Assembly: GCF_900699785.1 (NCBI RefSeq) | Contig: NZ_LR535679.1 | Location: 1,488,001 to 1,552,000, forward strand | Direction: 5' to 3' | Source: Campylobacter showae | Lineage (GTDB): Bacteria; Campylobacterota; Campylobacteria; Campylobacterales; Campylobacteraceae | DNA: 64,000 nt | Shown here: positions 52,505 through 62,128 of the stretch, piece by piece | Layout: each line of letters starts with the position of its first letter | Numbering within the stretch: position 1 is the stretch's first letter | The notes under the pieces: generated by a model | What the model was told of the DNA's origin: nothing | Database searches by the model: none | The model's input: the letters and a program-made list of their open reading frames with translations, nothing else | Made by a program: the position numbers and the translations under genes

Positions 52505-55060
52505 ATGCAAAATTTAGACAAACTTTATATCTTTACCAACTCGCGAAAGATCCGCGAATTTAACGCGAAATTTCAAAACGAACTCGTGCCAAAGGCCATG
52601 ACGATAGCGCAGTTTGAGCAAAAAGCCGTGCTGGTGCCTGGGCGCTTTGAGGCGGACGAGGCGTACGCGCTGGTGCTGATGCAGCGAGCCTGCGCTAGCG
52701 TGAGAGAGGCCTCCGAGCGGCTGCGTATCCCGTCCGAGTTTTTTGCTTTTTTGAAAAACAACGACTATCTTTTTAGCTTTTTTAAGGAGCTCGCCATCAG
52801 CAAAAAGAGCGTGGCGGATCTGAAATTTAGCGATATTTACGCCGATTACGAGGAGCATCTGGGTATCCTCGAGGCGGTGCTTGCGCGATATAAGGAGCTA
52901 CTCGCGGCCGAAAATCTATACGACGGCATCGCGCTACCTGAAATTTACCGGCTAAACGGCGGGTTTGTGAGGGAATTTCGCGAGATTTATCTTGAGGTGG
53001 ACGGCTTTTTGAGTGAATTTGAATGGGAGCTATTTGGCGAGATCGCAAAGCTAACGACGCTAAAAATCATCTTTCAAACCAGTAAATTTAACAAAAAACT
53101 GTTCCTAAAACTAGCCGAAATTTCGGGCATTGACGCGAGCGAGTTTAGTCTATACGGCGAATTTGAGCTAAATTTGAGCTTGCGCGAGCTAAAAAAAACG
53201 GGCGCCGTGCGCAAAAATCCGCTCGTTTTAAAAAGAAGCTTTAGCGCTAGAAGCTTGCAGGCGGCCTACGCGATGGCAAAGGCTAGCGAGTTTGTCGCAG
53301 GTGGCATCAAGCCCGAAAACATCGCCGTTATCTTGCCCGATGAGAGCTTTGCCGAGATCTTGCGCCTGCATGACCGCGGTAAGATGTTTAACTTTGCGAT
53401 GGGCGAGAGCTTCACGCGAACGCGATTTTTTCAAATTTTAAAGTGCGTAGTAACCGCGATAAACGACAAAATCCGCGTAAATTTGAGCGAGGATAACTAC
53501 GCGAATTTTAACGAATTCGAGTTTAATCTGCACGAGCTGGGCGCTGGCCCCGAGCTATTTGCTAAATTTAAAAACGGTTTTGAAGCGCCTTGCTCGTTTG
53601 AGGATTTTAGGGCGCTTATGGAGGAGATTTTGGCGCTTGAGAGCGACCCAGCCGCTGCGCAAAAAGCGCGCGAGGAGCTATTTTACGCACAGAGTTTAGT
53701 GCGATATTTTAGCTTTACGCTGCGTCAAATTTGTGAGATATTTTTGATAAAGCTAGCGCGCTTAAGGCTTGATCACGTAGGCGGCGGCAAGATCGGCGTG
53801 ATGGGCGTTTTGGAGAGTCGCGGACTTAAATTTGAGGGCGTCATAGTGCTTGATTTTAACGACGATTTGGTGCCAAAGCGCAGCGTAAACGAGATGTTTT
53901 TAAGCTCGCGCGTGCGCCAAAAGGCGGGGCTCATCGGCTACGTAGACCGCGAAAATTTGCAGAGATTTTACTACGAGAGCCTAATCGGCGGCGCGAAAAA
54001 AGTGGCGATATGCTACGCGGCAAACGAGGAGAAAATCGCATCGAGATTTCTCGGCGAATTTAACGCCGTGGAGGATGCGAGATTTAGCGACGAGAGCTAT
54101 GCGGCGCTGTTTAACGGCGAATTTGACGGTGAGATAAACACGCATCTTGACGAAAAGAACGAGGTTAAGTCGGGACAAGCAAAAACCGCCAAAGAGCGGA
54201 GTTTGTTTGAATTTGACGCGCAGGGTGAGCTAGATTCTGGCGTAAATTCTACCGATAAATTTGACGAAAACGCCGCGCAAAACGAAACGCCGAGCGAAAA
54301 TCCGCAAGCGCTAAATTTTATAAAATTTACTCGAAAAACGCCCGCAAAACCTAAAATTTTCGAGCAAGACATCATCGTCAAGCACGATTTTTTCGCTATC
54401 CCGCTCTCTTTTAGCAGGCTAAACACCTATTTGCAGTGCCCGCGGCGGTATTATTACAGATATATCCTGGGCGTAAAGCCGCCCGTGATGCCGCAAACCG
54501 CGTCCGCGGCGGACTTGGGTAACTCGCTACACAGGGCGCTTTTTGAGTATTATTCTAAATTCGATCGATTTGACCTCGCTAAATTTGAAACGGTGCTAAG
54601 AGAGCTAAACACGCCGCCGTTAGAGCGCGAGATAACGATGATAAAGATGGAAAAATTTAAGGCCGTAGAGGACGCGAGATATGAGGCGGGATGGCGCGTG
54701 CAGGGGCTCGAAAAAGAGCTTGATAGCGTGTTTGCAGGCGTGCGCATAACCGGCAAAATCGACCGCATAGACGTGTGCGGCGGCGAGCTAGCGGTGATTG
54801 ACTATAAAAGCGGGAAATTTGACGCCAAATCCTTGCAACTGCCCTTTTACGAGGCGCTCGTTGGTAGGCCTTGCGAGGGGTATTTTTACGATCTTAAAGA
54901 TAATATGAACTTGGTGGCCGGCGAGGCTAGCACGGAGGCGCTTGCAGAGGCGATCGAGCAGCTAAAATCCATAAACGACACGCCGATAAATTTCGGGGAG
55001 GCAAAGGGCGCGATGAGCGAATACGAAGACTATAAAATTTTAGTGAAAGGCGAGCTATGA
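52505..55060 (+). CDS. addB: AddB-like nuclease/inactivated helicase subunit
   Basis: 851 aa partner of AddA in double-strand break repair. The N-terminal half is a degenerate helicase (no Walker A; GKIGVMGVLESRGLKFEGVIVLDFNDDLVPKR is the motif V-like part). The C-terminal third is a PD-(D/E)XK nuclease: SFSRLNTYLQCPRRYYYRYIL with iron-sulfur-type Cys, LGNSLHRALFEYY, and the catalytic GGELAVIDYKSGKFD. Between them, about residues 540-615, lies a low-complexity acidic linker. Overlaps addA by 4 bases. Confidence 0.85.
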   Translation: MQNLDKLYIFTNSRKIREFNAKFQNELVPKAMTIAQFEQKAVLVPGRFEADEAYALVLMQRACASVREASERLRIPSEFFAFLKNNDYLFSFFKELAISKKSVADLKFSDIYADYEEHLGILEAVLARYKELLAAENLYDGIALPEIYRLNGGFVREFREIYLEVDGFLSEFEWELFGEIAKLTTLKIIFQTSKFNKKLFLKLAEISGIDASEFSLYGEFELNLSLRELKKTGAVRKNPLVLKRSFSARSLQAAYAMAKASEFVAGGIKPENIAVILPDESFAEILRLHDRGKMFNFAMGESFTRTRFFQILKCVVTAINDKIRVNLSEDNYANFNEFEFNLHELGAGPELFAKFKNGFEAPCSFEDFRALMEEILALESDPAAAQKAREELFYAQSLVRYFSFTLRQICEIFLIKLARLRLDHVGGGKIGVMGVLESRGLKFEGVIVLDFNDDLVPKRSVNEMFLSSRVRQKAGLIGYVDRENLQRFYYESLIGGAKKVAICYAANEEKIASRFLGEFNAVEDARFSDESYAALFNGEFDGEINTHLDEKNEVKSGQAKTAKERSLFEFDAQGELDSGVNSTDKFDENAAQNETPSENPQALNFIKFTRKTPAKPKIFEQDIIVKHDFFAIPLSFSRLNTYLQCPRRYYYRYILGVKPPVMPQTASAADLGNSLHRALFEYYSKFDRFDLAKFETVLRELNTPPLEREITMIKMEKFKAVEDARYEAGWRVQGLEKELDSVFAGVRITGKIDRIDVCGGELAVIDYKSGKFDAKSLQLPFYEALVGRPCEGYFYDLKDNMNLVAGEASTEALAEAIEQLKSINDTPINFGEAKGAMSEYEDYKILVKGEL

Positions 55061-57852
55061 AGCCGTTTTTGGCCCTCGAGGCGAGTGCGGGCAGCGGCAA
55101 GACCTTTGCGCTTAGCGTGCGTTTTATCGCGATTTTGCTATCAGGCGCCGACGCGCGCGAGATCATGGCGCTGACCTTCACCAAAAAGGCCGCTAATGAG
55201 ATGAAAGAGCGCATCGTGCAGACCTTTTTGCGGCTCGAGGAAAAGGGCGCGGAGCTAGCCGAGCTAGAGCAAATTTTGGGCGTGGGCAGGGATGAAATTT
55301 TAGCTATGCGCGACGCGCGGGCGACGCATTTTTTAGAAAGCGATCTAAAAATCGGCACGTTTGACTCGTTTTTTGTGGGCATCTTGCGCAGCTTTTGCTT
55401 AAATTTGGGGTTAAGCGCGGATTTTGAAGTGAGCGAAAATTTAAACGAGCTACAGCGGGGCGAGTTTGTAGCGAGCGTGAGCAAGGATATGCGGCTACTA
55501 AAAGTGCTTGCGAATTTGATAGCGACGGCCGAGCGCAGTCAGAGTACCTTTTTTGAGAGCTTGGAGATGTTTTACGAAAATTTCGGCGAGCTTAAAAGCA
55601 GCGAAAATGCGGCGTTTCCAAACGAAAGCGGCGTTGCAGAAGCGCTAAAAAATATGCGCGAATACGTCCTAGCTAGAGGCGGCGGCAAAGACGCGCAAAG
55701 CGCCGTAAAAGATGGCAGTCCGAGCGAAATATTGGCTCGCTCGTTTATGTCGCGCTCGAGCCTTGATTATCGTACGTTTTCTAAAATTTATACGCCGGAG
55801 CTTGACGGGATGTTTTTTGAGTTAAAAGCACGGCTAAAGCGCTATTTTGATGCGCTGGAGGAGTATAAAATCGCCGAGCTGGCTAGATTTTTAAAAATCT
55901 ATAAAGAGTGCAAAATCTCGCTAAATAAAAGGCTAAATTCGCTCGCCTTTAGCGATGTGACGCGCCTAGTTTACGAGCTTTTAAGGGGTGGCGAGACGGA
56001 CGCGCAGATGCTTTATTTTAGGCTCGACGGGCGCATAAATCACCTGCTCATCGACGAGTTTCAAGACACCAACGTCGCGCAGTACGAGATCATGCGTCCG
56101 CTCATCGAAGAAATCGTCGCCGGATACGGACAAAACGGGCTTGGCAGCTTTTTTTACGTCGGCGACGTAAAGCAGAGTATTTACCGTTTTCGCGGCGGCA
56201 AAAGGGAGCTTTTCGGCAAGCTGATGCGAGATTTTCCGCAGATCAAAGCGCAAAATTTGGAGGTAAATTACCGCAGTAAAAAGGCGCTGGTTAGATTTAC
56301 GAACGCCGTGTTTGCGGACAAGATCGAAAATTTTAAACCGCAAAGAACGCCACAAAAAGAGGGCGAGCGGGTAAATTTGGTAGGGCAGATGCCGTACTTT
56401 GAGGCACAGGAGGACGATCTTGGCTTCGTGCGGGTAAGTAGCGGCGATGATGTGGCGTTAGAGGCGGTACAGCAGGTTAAATTTCTCCTGCAAAAAGGGG
56501 TTTGCGAGGACGATATCACCGTGCTTTGCTGGAAAAACGACGATATAAATAAAATCTCAAATTTACTGAGCGAGGCGGGCGTAAAAAGCGTGAGCGAGGG
56601 CGTGACGGCGCTGCTAGCAAGCAAAAATGCGCGCGCAGTAGCGGAATACGCTAAATTTTGTCTATTCGGCGAGAGAATTTACAAGCTAAATACCGAGGCG
56701 ATCCTGGACGTAAACGCCGTAAAACTAAGCGTAAATCCGCAAAAATCGGCGCTTGAAAGCCTGCACTATCTAGCGGGCAGACTCGGCGTAGATATGAGCG
56801 ACGCGGACGTTTTGCGACTACTTGAGCTAGCGCAGCCGTATTCAAATTTGACCGAGTTTGTCTACAATCTTGATAGATTTGAAGCTAAAGCGAGCGCAAA
56901 AAGCGGCGAGGGCGTGAAAATCATGACCGTGCACAAGTCAAAGGGGCTGGAGTTTGAAAACGTGATCGTGTGCGATAAAATGGGCGCCGGACGGCATGAC
57001 GGGTCAAATTTCATCGCAGAATATGACGCGGATACGGGCTCCTGGCAGGTGCGACACAACGTCAAAAAGCAGTGCATCGACGAGGATTTTGCAAAGCTAA
57101 AAGAAAAAGCGGCGCGGCTCGAGCGCGAAGAGGATATGAACAAGCTCTACGTCGCGCTAACGCGGGCGATTGGCGGGCTAATCATCGTTAAAAAAACGGG
57201 CGCAAACGGCAGAAATCCGAGCTTTTTTGAGGCGTATGAGAGTAACGGCGAGGTTATAGAGTATCTTGATTTGATTGATTTTAGCTTCGGCGAGCCTACG
57301 CCTAGCAAGGCACGAAATTTGACGTCAGCGAGCAAATTTGAACCTATAGAGCTAGTTCAAATTTCAAAGCAAATCGTAGACGAAACGCCAAAATCCGAGA
57401 GCAAAAATCAAAAGGCGATTTATCTTGGTTTGGCGCTACACTATCTGCTCGAGATGGCGGAAAAATTCGACGAGAGTTCGCTAAAAACGGCGCAAATTTC
57501 GATGCGAAACGCTTTTCATAAATTTTTGGACGAGGGCGAGTTGGATGAAATTTACGCGCGCGGGCTAAATTTGATAAACGAGCCTAAATTTAAGCAAATG
57601 ACGCAAGCAAAAAGGGTGTTTAAAGAGCAGCCTTTGCGCTTTGAGGGCATGCTAAAGCAACTTGATCTGCTCTGTTTGGACGAAACCCAAATCTGCGTGA
57701 TCGACTATAAAACGAGCGATAAAAATATAGATGAAAATATCGCGCAGGTTGAGGAGTACAAAAAAATACTGGCTCAAATTTATCCGAATTTGAGCGTGAG
57801 AGCGGCGATATTTTACGCTTTGCGGGACCAAATTCGAAGCATTGATATTTAA
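55057..57852 (+). CDS. addA: AddA-like helicase-nuclease (RecB-like)
   Basis: 931 aa UvrD/Rep-family helicase with C-terminal nuclease. Motif I ASAGSGKTFALSVRF, Ia LTFTKKAANEMKER, II LLIDEFQDTN, III FYVGDVKQSIYRFRGG, IV VNYRSKKALVRFTN, V IMTVHKSKGLEFENVIV, VI KLYVALTRAIGG. The nuclease block CVIDYKTSDKNID lies near residue 885. With AddB it resects double-strand ends and loads RecA. Shorter than B. subtilis AddA but normal for Campylobacter. rplM follows 75 bases later with its own promoter. Confidence 0.92.
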   Translation: MKPFLALEASAGSGKTFALSVRFIAILLSGADAREIMALTFTKKAANEMKERIVQTFLRLEEKGAELAELEQILGVGRDEILAMRDARATHFLESDLKIGTFDSFFVGILRSFCLNLGLSADFEVSENLNELQRGEFVASVSKDMRLLKVLANLIATAERSQSTFFESLEMFYENFGELKSSENAAFPNESGVAEALKNMREYVLARGGGKDAQSAVKDGSPSEILARSFMSRSSLDYRTFSKIYTPELDGMFFELKARLKRYFDALEEYKIAELARFLKIYKECKISLNKRLNSLAFSDVTRLVYELLRGGETDAQMLYFRLDGRINHLLIDEFQDTNVAQYEIMRPLIEEIVAGYGQNGLGSFFYVGDVKQSIYRFRGGKRELFGKLMRDFPQIKAQNLEVNYRSKKALVRFTNAVFADKIENFKPQRTPQKEGERVNLVGQMPYFEAQEDDLGFVRVSSGDDVALEAVQQVKFLLQKGVCEDDITVLCWKNDDINKISNLLSEAGVKSVSEGVTALLASKNARAVAEYAKFCLFGERIYKLNTEAILDVNAVKLSVNPQKSALESLHYLAGRLGVDMSDADVLRLLELAQPYSNLTEFVYNLDRFEAKASAKSGEGVKIMTVHKSKGLEFENVIVCDKMGAGRHDGSNFIAEYDADTGSWQVRHNVKKQCIDEDFAKLKEKAARLEREEDMNKLYVALTRAIGGLIIVKKTGANGRNPSFFEAYESNGEVIEYLDLIDFSFGEPTPSKARNLTSASKFEPIELVQISKQIVDETPKSESKNQKAIYLGLALHYLLEMAEKFDESSLKTAQISMRNAFHKFLDEGELDEIYARGLNLINEPKFKQMTQAKRVFKEQPLRFEGMLKQLDLLCLDETQICVIDYKTSDKNIDENIAQVEEYKKILAQIYPNLSVRAAIFYALRDQIRSIDI

Positions 57853-57891
57853 ATATAGCTTAAATTAAGCTACTTGTAAGGTGCATTTGAA

Positions 57892-57897
57892 TACAAT
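57892..57897 (+). promoter_or_regulatory. Candidate -10 box for rplM-rpsI
   Basis: TACAAT 31 bases before the rplM ATG, in the 75-base gap after addA. A second promoter inside addA cannot be excluded. Confidence 0.4.
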
Positions 57898-57927
57898 CAC
57901 GACTTAAAATTATCTAAAGGGTAAGAA

Positions 57928-58356
57928 ATGACGAAAATAACAAAACCAAACGAAGTGGAGCGCGAGTGGATCGTGCTTGACGCGGCAGGCAAGCGTTTTG
58001 GTAGATTGCTAACCGAGGTAGCTACGCTGCTTCGCGGTAAGCATAAACCAAATTTCACTCCGAATGTCGATTGCGGCGATTACGTTATCATAATCAACGC
58101 TTCTAAAGCCGAATTTACGGGCAACAATAAAGCTGAGCAAAAGCTTTATCACCGCCATTCAGGGTATTTCGGTAGCACGAAGAGCGAGAAATTCGGCGAG
58201 CTTTTAGCTGACAAACCTGAAAAACTGTTCAAGCTAGCCGTTCGCGGAATGCTTCCAAAAACAAAACTCGGCAGAGAGATGATAAAAAAACTAAAAGTTT
58301 ACGCCGGCAGCGAGCATCCGCATACGGCTCAAATAGCTAAAAAAGAAGGAAAATAA
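57928..58356 (+). CDS. rplM: 50S ribosomal protein L13
   Basis: 142 aa. Typical L13 blocks: [58 protein letters not shown] and [38 protein letters not shown] precedes ATG. Followed 2 bases later by rpsI, the conserved pair. Codon use is more AT-rich and regular than in the neighbours, as expected for a highly expressed gene. Confidence 0.98.
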   Translation: MTKITKPNEVEREWIVLDAAGKRFGRLLTEVATLLRGKHKPNFTPNVDCGDYVIIINASKAEFTGNNKAEQKLYHRHSGYFGSTKSEKFGELLADKPEKLFKLAVRGMLPKTKLGREMIKKLKVYAGSEHPHTAQIAKKEGK

Positions 58357-58358
58357 TC

Positions 58359-58748
58359 ATGGCGAAAGTTTATGCAACCGGTAAAAGAAAAACTGCCGTA
58401 GCAAAAGTCTGGCTAAAACCGGGCAGCGGTAAAATTTTAGTAAACGGACTTGATCTAAACACTTGGCTGGGCGGACACGAGGCTATTAAGCTAAAAGTAG
58501 TTCAGCCTTTGCTTTTAACAAAACAAGAGAGTTCCGTAGACGTAACCGCAACGACTCTAGGCGGCGGATACTCTGCTCAGGCTGATGCGCTAAGGCACGG
58601 CATTTCAAGAGCATTGGCTCTATTTGACGCCGACTTTAGAGCAACACTAAAACCAAAAGGCCTACTAACTCGCGACTCACGCGTCGTTGAGCGTAAGAAA
58701 TTCGGTAGAAGAAAAGCTAGAAGAAGCCCGCAATTCTCTAAACGCTAA
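58359..58748 (+). CDS. rpsI: 30S ribosomal protein S9
   Basis: 129 aa. Opening [27 protein letters not shown], central [27 protein letters not shown], and the invariant C terminus [18 protein letters not shown] reaching the P-site tRNA. AAGGAA precedes the ATG. Ends the rplM operon; a hairpin follows. Confidence 0.98.
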   Translation: MAKVYATGKRKTAVAKVWLKPGSGKILVNGLDLNTWLGGHEAIKLKVVQPLLLTKQESSVDVTATTLGGGYSAQADALRHGISRALALFDADFRATLKPKGLLTRDSRVVERKKFGRRKARRSPQFSKR

Positions 58749-58780
58749 TAGTTTTTGGGGTAGCGCGAATTTAAGGTGCA

Positions 58781-58822
58781 TTGATATTTGCGGTTGGTTT
58801 TTTGTAAACTCGCAAATATCAA
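58781..58822 (+). terminator. Perfect 12-bp inverted repeat after rpsI
   Basis: TTGATATTTGCG (58781-58792) pairs exactly with CGCAAATATCAA (58811-58822) around an 18-base T-rich loop. There is no T run after it on the plus strand, so it may be a weak terminator or an RNA-stabilising hairpin between rpsI and cadF. Confidence 0.55.
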
Positions 58823-58890
58823 ATGTTTAAACGAAATTTATAATTTTTGTGTTATCATTGAAACATACATTTCACTTGAAAGGATTTTCT

Positions 58891-59892
58891 ATGAAAAAGA
58901 TTGCTATTGCTTTAGTTGCTGCTACAGCTCTTTTTGCTGCTGATTCAGCTTACAAATATGAATTAACTCCAACCATCGGCGGAGTTCATCCTGAGGGTAA
59001 CCTTGGAATGAACGATCAAGCTGCTATCGGTTTAAGACTTGGTAGAAACCTTGAGAATTTCTTCATCAACCAAGTAGAGCTAGGTTTTAGCCATGCAGAT
59101 AAGGTTAGAGAGTACGGCGTAAAAGGCAAAGCTACTAGATATTTCGTAAATGCCATCAAAGATTTCGGTATCACTGACAATCTTTCACTTTATGGATTAC
59201 TAGGTGCTGGATATGAGGATGTTTCAAAAAGATTCGTTAAAAATGACGACGGCGGCTTCGGTCAATACGGTCTTGGTTTAAGATACCAAATCACCGACAA
59301 CTTTGCGTTGCGTGCTGAAGCTGTTGATGCTATCAAATTTAACCACGGAGATCACAATCTATTCTATACTCTAGGTTTTGCAGTAGGTTTTGCTCCTAAA
59401 AACGCTCCTGTAGTTGCAGAAGCTCCAAAAGTTGAGCCTGCTCCTGCTCCTGTTAGCCTTGACGATGACAATGACGGCGTTTTAAACGATGTCGATCAAT
59501 GCCCAAATACACCGGCAGGCGTAGTGGTTGACGAGACTGGATGCGAGAAGGTTATCGTTCTTAGAGATATCGGCGTAAACTTCGCATTCGATAGCTACAA
59601 AATAACTCCAAAATATCTTGAGGAGATCAAAAAAGTAGCTAACTTTATGGGTGAAAATCCAGGTTACCGCGTAGTTCTAAGCGGACATACAGATAGCGTA
59701 GGCGCTGAGGCTTACAACCAAAAACTATCTGAAAAAAGAGCAAACGCAGTTGCTAAAGCTCTTGAAGAGCTTGGCGTAAGCGCAGACAAGATCACATCTA
59801 TCGGATATGGCGAGCTTAAACCTATCGCTTCAAACAAAACAAAAGAAGGACGCGCTGAAAATAGACGCGTTGAAGCTAGATTTAACAAATAA
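58891..59892 (+). CDS. cadF: CadF-like OmpA-family outer-membrane adhesin
   Basis: 333 aa. Signal peptide MKKIAIALVAATALFA, then an eight-strand OmpA-type barrel (about 20-168), a Pro/Ala-rich hinge (VAEAPKVEPAPAPVS), a calcium-type repeat DDDNDGVLNDVDQCPNTPAG, and the OmpA peptidoglycan-binding domain (VVLSGHTDSVG, LSEKRANAVAKAL, NRRVEARF). C. jejuni CadF binds fibronectin through FRLS; the matching loop here reads RYQITDNFALR, so FRLS is missing. I chose ATG 58891 (AAAGGA upstream, signal peptide at once). Gene order matches the cadF locus. Codon use suggests high expression. Confidence 0.9.
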   Translation: MKKIAIALVAATALFAADSAYKYELTPTIGGVHPEGNLGMNDQAAIGLRLGRNLENFFINQVELGFSHADKVREYGVKGKATRYFVNAIKDFGITDNLSLYGLLGAGYEDVSKRFVKNDDGGFGQYGLGLRYQITDNFALRAEAVDAIKFNHGDHNLFYTLGFAVGFAPKNAPVVAEAPKVEPAPAPVSLDDDNDGVLNDVDQCPNTPAGVVVDETGCEKVIVLRDIGVNFAFDSYKITPKYLEEIKKVANFMGENPGYRVVLSGHTDSVGAEAYNQKLSEKRANAVAKALEELGVSADKITSIGYGELKPIASNKTKEGRAENRRVEARFNK

Positions 59893-59913
59893 TTAGCCTA
59901 GCTTAATTAATGC

Positions 59914-60696
59914 ATGGACGAGATTAAATTCGAACTTATTTGGTCGTTAATCTCGTCCTATTCTTTAAAAATTTTAGGCTCTATCACCATATTGCTTATC
60001 GGCAAATGGCTAGTAGCTAAAATCTCAAATCTTATATCAAAATTAATCATTTCCTCTCGACTTGACGAAACTCTTTCGAATTTTTTGCTAAATATCATCA
60101 AAACGCTTCTTATGGCTTTCGTAATCATAGCTGCGATTGCAAATTTGGGCGTCGAGACGTCTATGTTCGTTGCTGCGCTAGGTGCCATCGGTCTTGCTAT
60201 CGGTATGGCGTTTAAGGATACTTTTTCAAACATCGGCGCAGGATTTTTGATAATATTTTTTAGGCCGTTTAAACTCAAAGACCACATCGAAGTCGCAGGC
60301 GTGCAAGGCGCGGTCAAAGAAATCAATATGTTTAGCACTGTTTTGCGTACGACCGATCACAAAACCATCATTATCCCAAACGGACGTATCATAAGTAGCA
60401 ATATAATAAACTTCTCAAAAGAGGGCACTAGGCGGGTTGAGCTCGTATTCTCCATAGATTATAAAGACGATTTAAAGCTTGCAAAAGAGATTATTTTAAA
60501 CCTAGCTGACAAAAACAAAAAGATCCTAAAAGAGCCAAAGCCATTCGTCGGCGTCGGAAGTTTGGGTGAAAATAGCGTAAATTTGACCGCTAGATTTTGG
60601 TGCGCGAGCAGTGATTTTTCGGATGTGCAGTTTGCTATTCTAGAAAGCGTCAAGCTCGCATTTGACGCTAAAGGCATCTCTATACCGTCGCCGTAG
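59914..60696 (+). CDS. MscS-type mechanosensitive channel
   Basis: 260 aa small-conductance channel. Three helices (about 15-35, 60-80, 85-110); the pore helix is ETSMFVAALGAIGLAIGMAFKDTFSNIGAGFLI with the Gly/Ala spacing of MscS TM3. A beta domain (FKLKDHIEVAGVQGAVKEINMFSTVLRTTDHKTIIIPNGRI) and the alpha-beta C-terminal domain follow. It releases solutes on osmotic downshock. It lies 22 bases after cadF with no terminator between, so some read-through is likely. Confidence 0.92.
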   Translation: MDEIKFELIWSLISSYSLKILGSITILLIGKWLVAKISNLISKLIISSRLDETLSNFLLNIIKTLLMAFVIIAAIANLGVETSMFVAALGAIGLAIGMAFKDTFSNIGAGFLIIFFRPFKLKDHIEVAGVQGAVKEINMFSTVLRTTDHKTIIIPNGRIISSNIINFSKEGTRRVELVFSIDYKDDLKLAKEIILNLADKNKKILKEPKPFVGVGSLGENSVNLTARFWCASSDFSDVQFAILESVKLAFDAKGISIPSP

Positions 60697-61124
60697 CTTA
60701 GCATCCGCTATCAAGACAAAAGACAAGACTAGCAAATTTAATCACTCGGTTTTCTTGTATATTTTATACTTATTTGCTTGTATGGTTGATAGGTTAAATT
60801 TAACCTGCAATTCCGTGCTGTTAAATTTGTGTAAAAGTATATAACTATCATAAATTTTGCCTGCAATATTTTAAACAGTATCCTTACATAAAAGTTAAAT
60901 TTGACATCATGGTATTTTAAGAAAACCGTAATTTCAGTACCTAGCCTACAATAAGGTAAAACGAAATAAAAACCCATAATGATTAAAATTTGAAATTTTG
61001 AAAAGCCGACTTAAGGCAAATTTTAAAATACAAAAAGTAAAATCAAAGTTTATTAAATTGTAAATTTGACGCGAAAATGCCGTCAAATTTGCTATATCAC
61101 AATCAAAAAAACGAAAGAAGCAAG
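60697..61124. other. Intergenic region, 428 bases, AT-rich, no gene seen
   Basis: Between the MscS gene and the HAD phosphatase. A local inverted repeat GGTTAAATTTAACC lies near 60790-60805. A 79-codon minus-strand frame (60738-60977) has no ribosome-binding site and an odd Tyr/Phe/Lys-rich composition, so I do not call it. Confidence 0.55.
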
Positions 61125-61775
61125 ATGAAAAAAACCATACTTTTTGACCTAGACGGTACGCTTATCGACTCGACGCCTGCGATCCTTGATGGATTTGGCG
61201 CGGCGTTTCGTGCTCACGGCGAGCCTGATCCAAAGCCCGAAGCGGTCAAGGCTCTAGTCGGCCATCCTCTTGACGTCATGTTTGCCGGACTTGGCGCGCC
61301 GACGCAGCTAATGCCTGATTATATCGCCGCGTATAAGGCACGTTATGAGCAGATTTTTTTGGAGCAAACATCGTTGCTTGATGGCGCGGCGGGCGCGTTG
61401 GCGCTTGCTAGCGAGGTTGCGGACGTGGGCGTCGTGACGACGAAAACGTCGAAATTTTCGGTCATTTTGCTTGAGCACTTGGGCGTTATGAGATTTATCA
61501 AAACCGTGATCGGCAGAGACGACGTCGTAAATCCGAAGCCCGACCCTGAGCCCATAAATAGGGCTCTTGAGCGCCTAGGCAACACAAGCGCGCAAGATAA
61601 GGCGAACGCCTTTATGATCGGCGATACGACGATGGATCTGGAGGCAGCGAAGCGTGCGGGCATCGCTGGCGTCGGGCTAGTTTGCGGCTATGGCAATGAG
61701 GCTGATTTGCGCGGGCACTCAAATTTGATCTTTAAAAACGCATTCGAGGCGGTTAAATTTATAGCGGGTAGATGA
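61125..61775 (+). CDS. HAD-family phosphatase, phosphoglycolate phosphatase-like
   Basis: 216 aa from ATG 61125 (AAAGAAG upstream). Motif I FDLDGTLIDSTPAILDGFGAAF, cap helix region with LVGHPLDVMFAGLG, motif II VGVVTTKTSKFS, Lys in NPKPDPEPINRAL, and motif IV AFMIGDTTMDLEAAKRAGIAGVGLVCGYG. It matches Gph/PpaX-like HADs and lies where C. jejuni has Cj1477c. Substrate not certain. Confidence 0.88.
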   Translation: MKKTILFDLDGTLIDSTPAILDGFGAAFRAHGEPDPKPEAVKALVGHPLDVMFAGLGAPTQLMPDYIAAYKARYEQIFLEQTSLLDGAAGALALASEVADVGVVTTKTSKFSVILLEHLGVMRFIKTVIGRDDVVNPKPDPEPINRALERLGNTSAQDKANAFMIGDTTMDLEAAKRAGIAGVGLVCGYGNEADLRGHSNLIFKNAFEAVKFIAGR

Positions 61776-61876
61776 GGCTGGGCTGATAATTTAGAATTTT
61801 AGCATCGATCAAAACCTATAGTTAGCTCGCTAAACGGCTATTTTTAGTGTTTGTTTGAGTTGTTAAATTTAATAAT

Positions 61877-62128
61877 TTATAAAACGCAGCGACAAGCATA
61901 ACGAGTTAAATTTAAATCAACTTTGTCGCAAGGACCAGGGCAAAAAGGCAAATTTGACCTGCCGATGCGCTCCCTTTTTTCAAGGGACTCAATCGCATTG
62001 TTTGCATTAAGATAAACGCCGTCAAAATCCGTATCCAAGACTTTAAACGACTCATCACTCAGGTAGGCGTAAAGCACAACTAGGCGTTCGTGACCGAGAT
62101 AGCTCGTATGTAGCCGATAGCGGCTCAT
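61877..62128 (-). CDS. Hypothetical small protein, 83 aa
   Basis: Not recognised. It starts MSRYRLHTSYLGHERLVVLY and the first 50 residues look protein-like (YLSDESFKVLDTDFDGVYLN); the last 30 are Cys/Arg-rich and less convincing. There is only a weak purine stretch before the ATG, but the start overlaps a TGA ending an upstream open frame (ATGA), as in coupled genes. The neighbouring frames look damaged, so this may also be a remnant. In C. jejuni nothing lies between the neighbouring genes. Confidence 0.4.
   Translation of the reverse strand: MSRYRLHTSYLGHERLVVLYAYLSDESFKVLDTDFDGVYLNANNAIESLEKRERIGRSNLPFCPGPCDKVDLNLTRYACRCVL

Noticed and set aside
60738..60977. 79-codon minus-strand frame after the MscS gene
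   Set aside because: No ribosome-binding site and an odd Tyr/Phe-rich composition in AT-rich non-coding DNA.
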